NCBI RefSeq assembly: GCF_040581485.1 | Contig: NC_090134.1 | Span: 9,114,001 to 9,178,000 of the forward strand | Length of the DNA: 64,000 bases | Direction of reading: 5' to 3' | Source: Linepithema humile | Taxonomy: Eukaryota; Arthropoda; Insecta; Hymenoptera; Formicidae | Part shown: one piece after another, positions 62,368-64,000 of the stretch | How positions within the stretch are numbered: position 1 is the stretch's first letter | Layout of the letters: each line of letters opens with the position of its first letter | The notes under the pieces: generated by a model | Told to the model about the DNA's origin: nothing | Databases searched by the model: none | What the model saw: the letters and a program-made list of their open reading frames with translations, nothing else | Position numbers and translations under genes: made by a program

Positions 62368-63941
62368 ATGATGTCTCTCGAGACTCATTATTTTAGTATC
62401 AACCGCATTCTATTACTTATCCTAGGCGTTTGGCCTTTCAAGCAATCGCTAGTTGCTCGACTTCGATTAATTCTACTTTTTAATACCTTACTAACTTTTA
62501 TTCTATTTCAGGTATATCATTGTTTCAATTGTGCATTTAAGCGGAATTGTATTACAATTTATATATAATATGATTTGTTTACTAAATTAGTGTGTAAAAA
62601 GGGGCAACGAAAAATCTATTACGTAGGAAATTTAGAGTTGATTAAAATTTATAGTTTTAGTTAACTAACATATCTTCTTTAAATACAATTAATTCAATAA
62701 CTATTACGTTTATGTTCTAGAAGAGTAACAAGGAATCCCACCCCTAAAAAATTTAGAATACATTTAGAATTTTAGTAAATCAAAGTATCTTTTTGAATGT
62801 GATTCATTATTTCAATAAAAATATTATTTGCAGTTTACAATATTTCTGACGTCAAAATATACTCTAGATCTCTTTCTCAAGATTTTTTCTTCTACGCTTT
62901 TTTTTATGTGTGTTATGGTCAAGTACAATTCGTTTCGTATTAACATTAATACTGTGAGTGTAATAAGAAATTTTAAAATAAAATAATTATTTCTAAATGT
63001 TATAAAAAGAAATATACAACATTATTGACATGACAGGTAAAGAGTATGTACGAGCAACTTCAGAATGTATATAATGAATTAAAAGACGTAAACGAAATTG
63101 CTATACTAGAAAAGTACAGACGTAGATCCAAATGTTTTACGATTGGAATCATAGGTAAGGCAATATATTTTCTTATGCGACTTAAAGTTAAATGAGTTAT
63201 ACTGTTTATAAAAATTTTAAAATTATAAAACGATTAAATGTGGCTTATATGATTACTTGTTTATAACTTTTAGCGTGTGGAATAAGCAGTGAAATAATTT
63301 TTACTTTGGTACATATTTGGTCGCATATTCATCATAATGTTCTATCTACAAATAAATCTCAACTACATGTTCCGATTATCGCAACAGAATATTTTATCGA
63401 TCAAGAGAAATACTTCTACTTAATCATAATACACAGACATGCAGCTTGGATTATAACAGCTATCGCAATGGTAGGAACAGGAACATGGCTTATAGCATAT
63501 CTTCAATATATATGTGGAATGTTTAGTATTGCTTGGTAAGTAAATAGACGCAGAATACAAAAATACAATGCAAAAATTGATATTATTTACCATAATGTTT
63601 TTAACGTCTTAAATATGAATTATACAATAACAATAATAAAATTACTTATAGTTATCGCATCAAACAGGCAATGACAGCGGACGTTATCAAAATGAGAAGT
63701 CTAAAAAGTGAGAAAGAAATTCACAAAGAAATAATTTGTGCCATAGATATTCATCGCAAAGCAATGAAGTTGGTATATGTACAATGTCAGGTATTTAGTA
63801 CACATGCATGGTATGTATACACACATTGACACTCTTTCATAATTTTTAAGGTATACCGATTTTTTCGTAACCCATTTTGAAACATCATTCTTCTTTGTGA
63901 TACTCGTCGGAATGAGTAGCTTATGCCTTAATCTTGTTCGT
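62368..63941 (+). CDS. OR-18: 9-exon odorant receptor, 5' part (exons 1-6)
   Basis: Exons: 62368-62511, 62834-62953, 63037-63154, 63274-63535, 63652-63768 and 63851-63941; exons 7-9 lie beyond the right edge. Frame open. Start MMSLETHYFSINRILLLILG with two adjacent ATGs as in OR-17. Exon 4 has ATEYFIDQEKYFYLI and CGMFSIA. Exon 5 reads QAMTADVIKMRSLKSEKEIH, close to OR-15 and OR-17. Intron 5 is only 82 bp because it lacks the fold-back element of OR-15 and OR-17. Third member of the OR-15 subgroup; completeness cannot be judged. Confidence 0.92.
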
Positions 63942-64000
63942 GTAAGTTTCGTGTTTTAACTATATACCACTTAACAAGTTTCACGATACTTTATTACATT

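Overview
The window is a stretch of A+T-rich, intron-rich eukaryotic DNA that fits a hymenopteran insect, most probably an ant. It holds a head-to-tail array of odorant receptor (OR) genes, all on the + strand. Every complete gene has the same architecture: nine coding exons of about 144, 120, 118, 247-262, 114-117, 91, 137-149, 133 and 51-69 nt. Intron phases in order are 0, 0, 1, 2, 2, 0, 2, 0, and the proteins are 389-393 residues. This is the layout of the '9-exon' OR subfamily, which is strongly expanded in ants and includes receptors for cuticular hydrocarbons. Subfamily, host group and ligand class are inferences; the exons, splice sites and reading frames were read directly. No RNA gene, CRISPR array or prokaryotic feature was seen.

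Layout. OR-1 (exons 5-9 only, cut by the left edge), OR-2 and OR-3 (intact) and OR-4 (pseudogene, tandem copy of OR-3) occupy 1-14.9 kb. OR-5 (15.7-17.5 kb) lacks exons 1-3 and part of exon 4. OR-6 to OR-11 (18.5-38.4 kb) are six consecutive intact genes. OR-7 to OR-10 are almost identical copies in a ~3.4 kb tandem unit, and each is separated from the next gene by exactly 594 bp. OR-12 (39.2-41.7 kb) is a heavily damaged pseudogene. OR-13 (42.7-46.1 kb) is intact except for a 4-bp deletion in exon 8. OR-14 (46.7-49.7 kb) and OR-15 (51.6-55.0 kb) are intact. OR-16 (55.3-56.5 kb) is a relic, OR-17 (57.7-61.1 kb) is intact, another relic lies at 61.7-61.85 kb, and OR-18 (62.4 kb onward) is cut by the right edge after exon 6.

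Between and inside the genes are many non-coding fold-back (MITE-like) elements with terminal inverted repeats. Several sit in introns 3, 4, 5 or 6. Most have TA target duplications and a CAGGGTG-type tip; one has TTAA and one a 7-bp duplication. A recurrent 5' flank, with a GC-rich block about 250-300 bp before the ATG in most genes and a GATCTCAC-like core about 140-190 bp before it, is shared by nearly all genes and is the best candidate promoter signal.

The genes would each encode a ligand-tuning subunit that pairs with the co-receptor Orco in olfactory neuron membranes. Orco is not in this window. The main novelty is evolutionary: chimeric junctions inside exons 8 and 1, an alternating A-B-A-B sequence patch, and two competing exon-7 acceptors nine bases apart. 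I found no unrelated new system.
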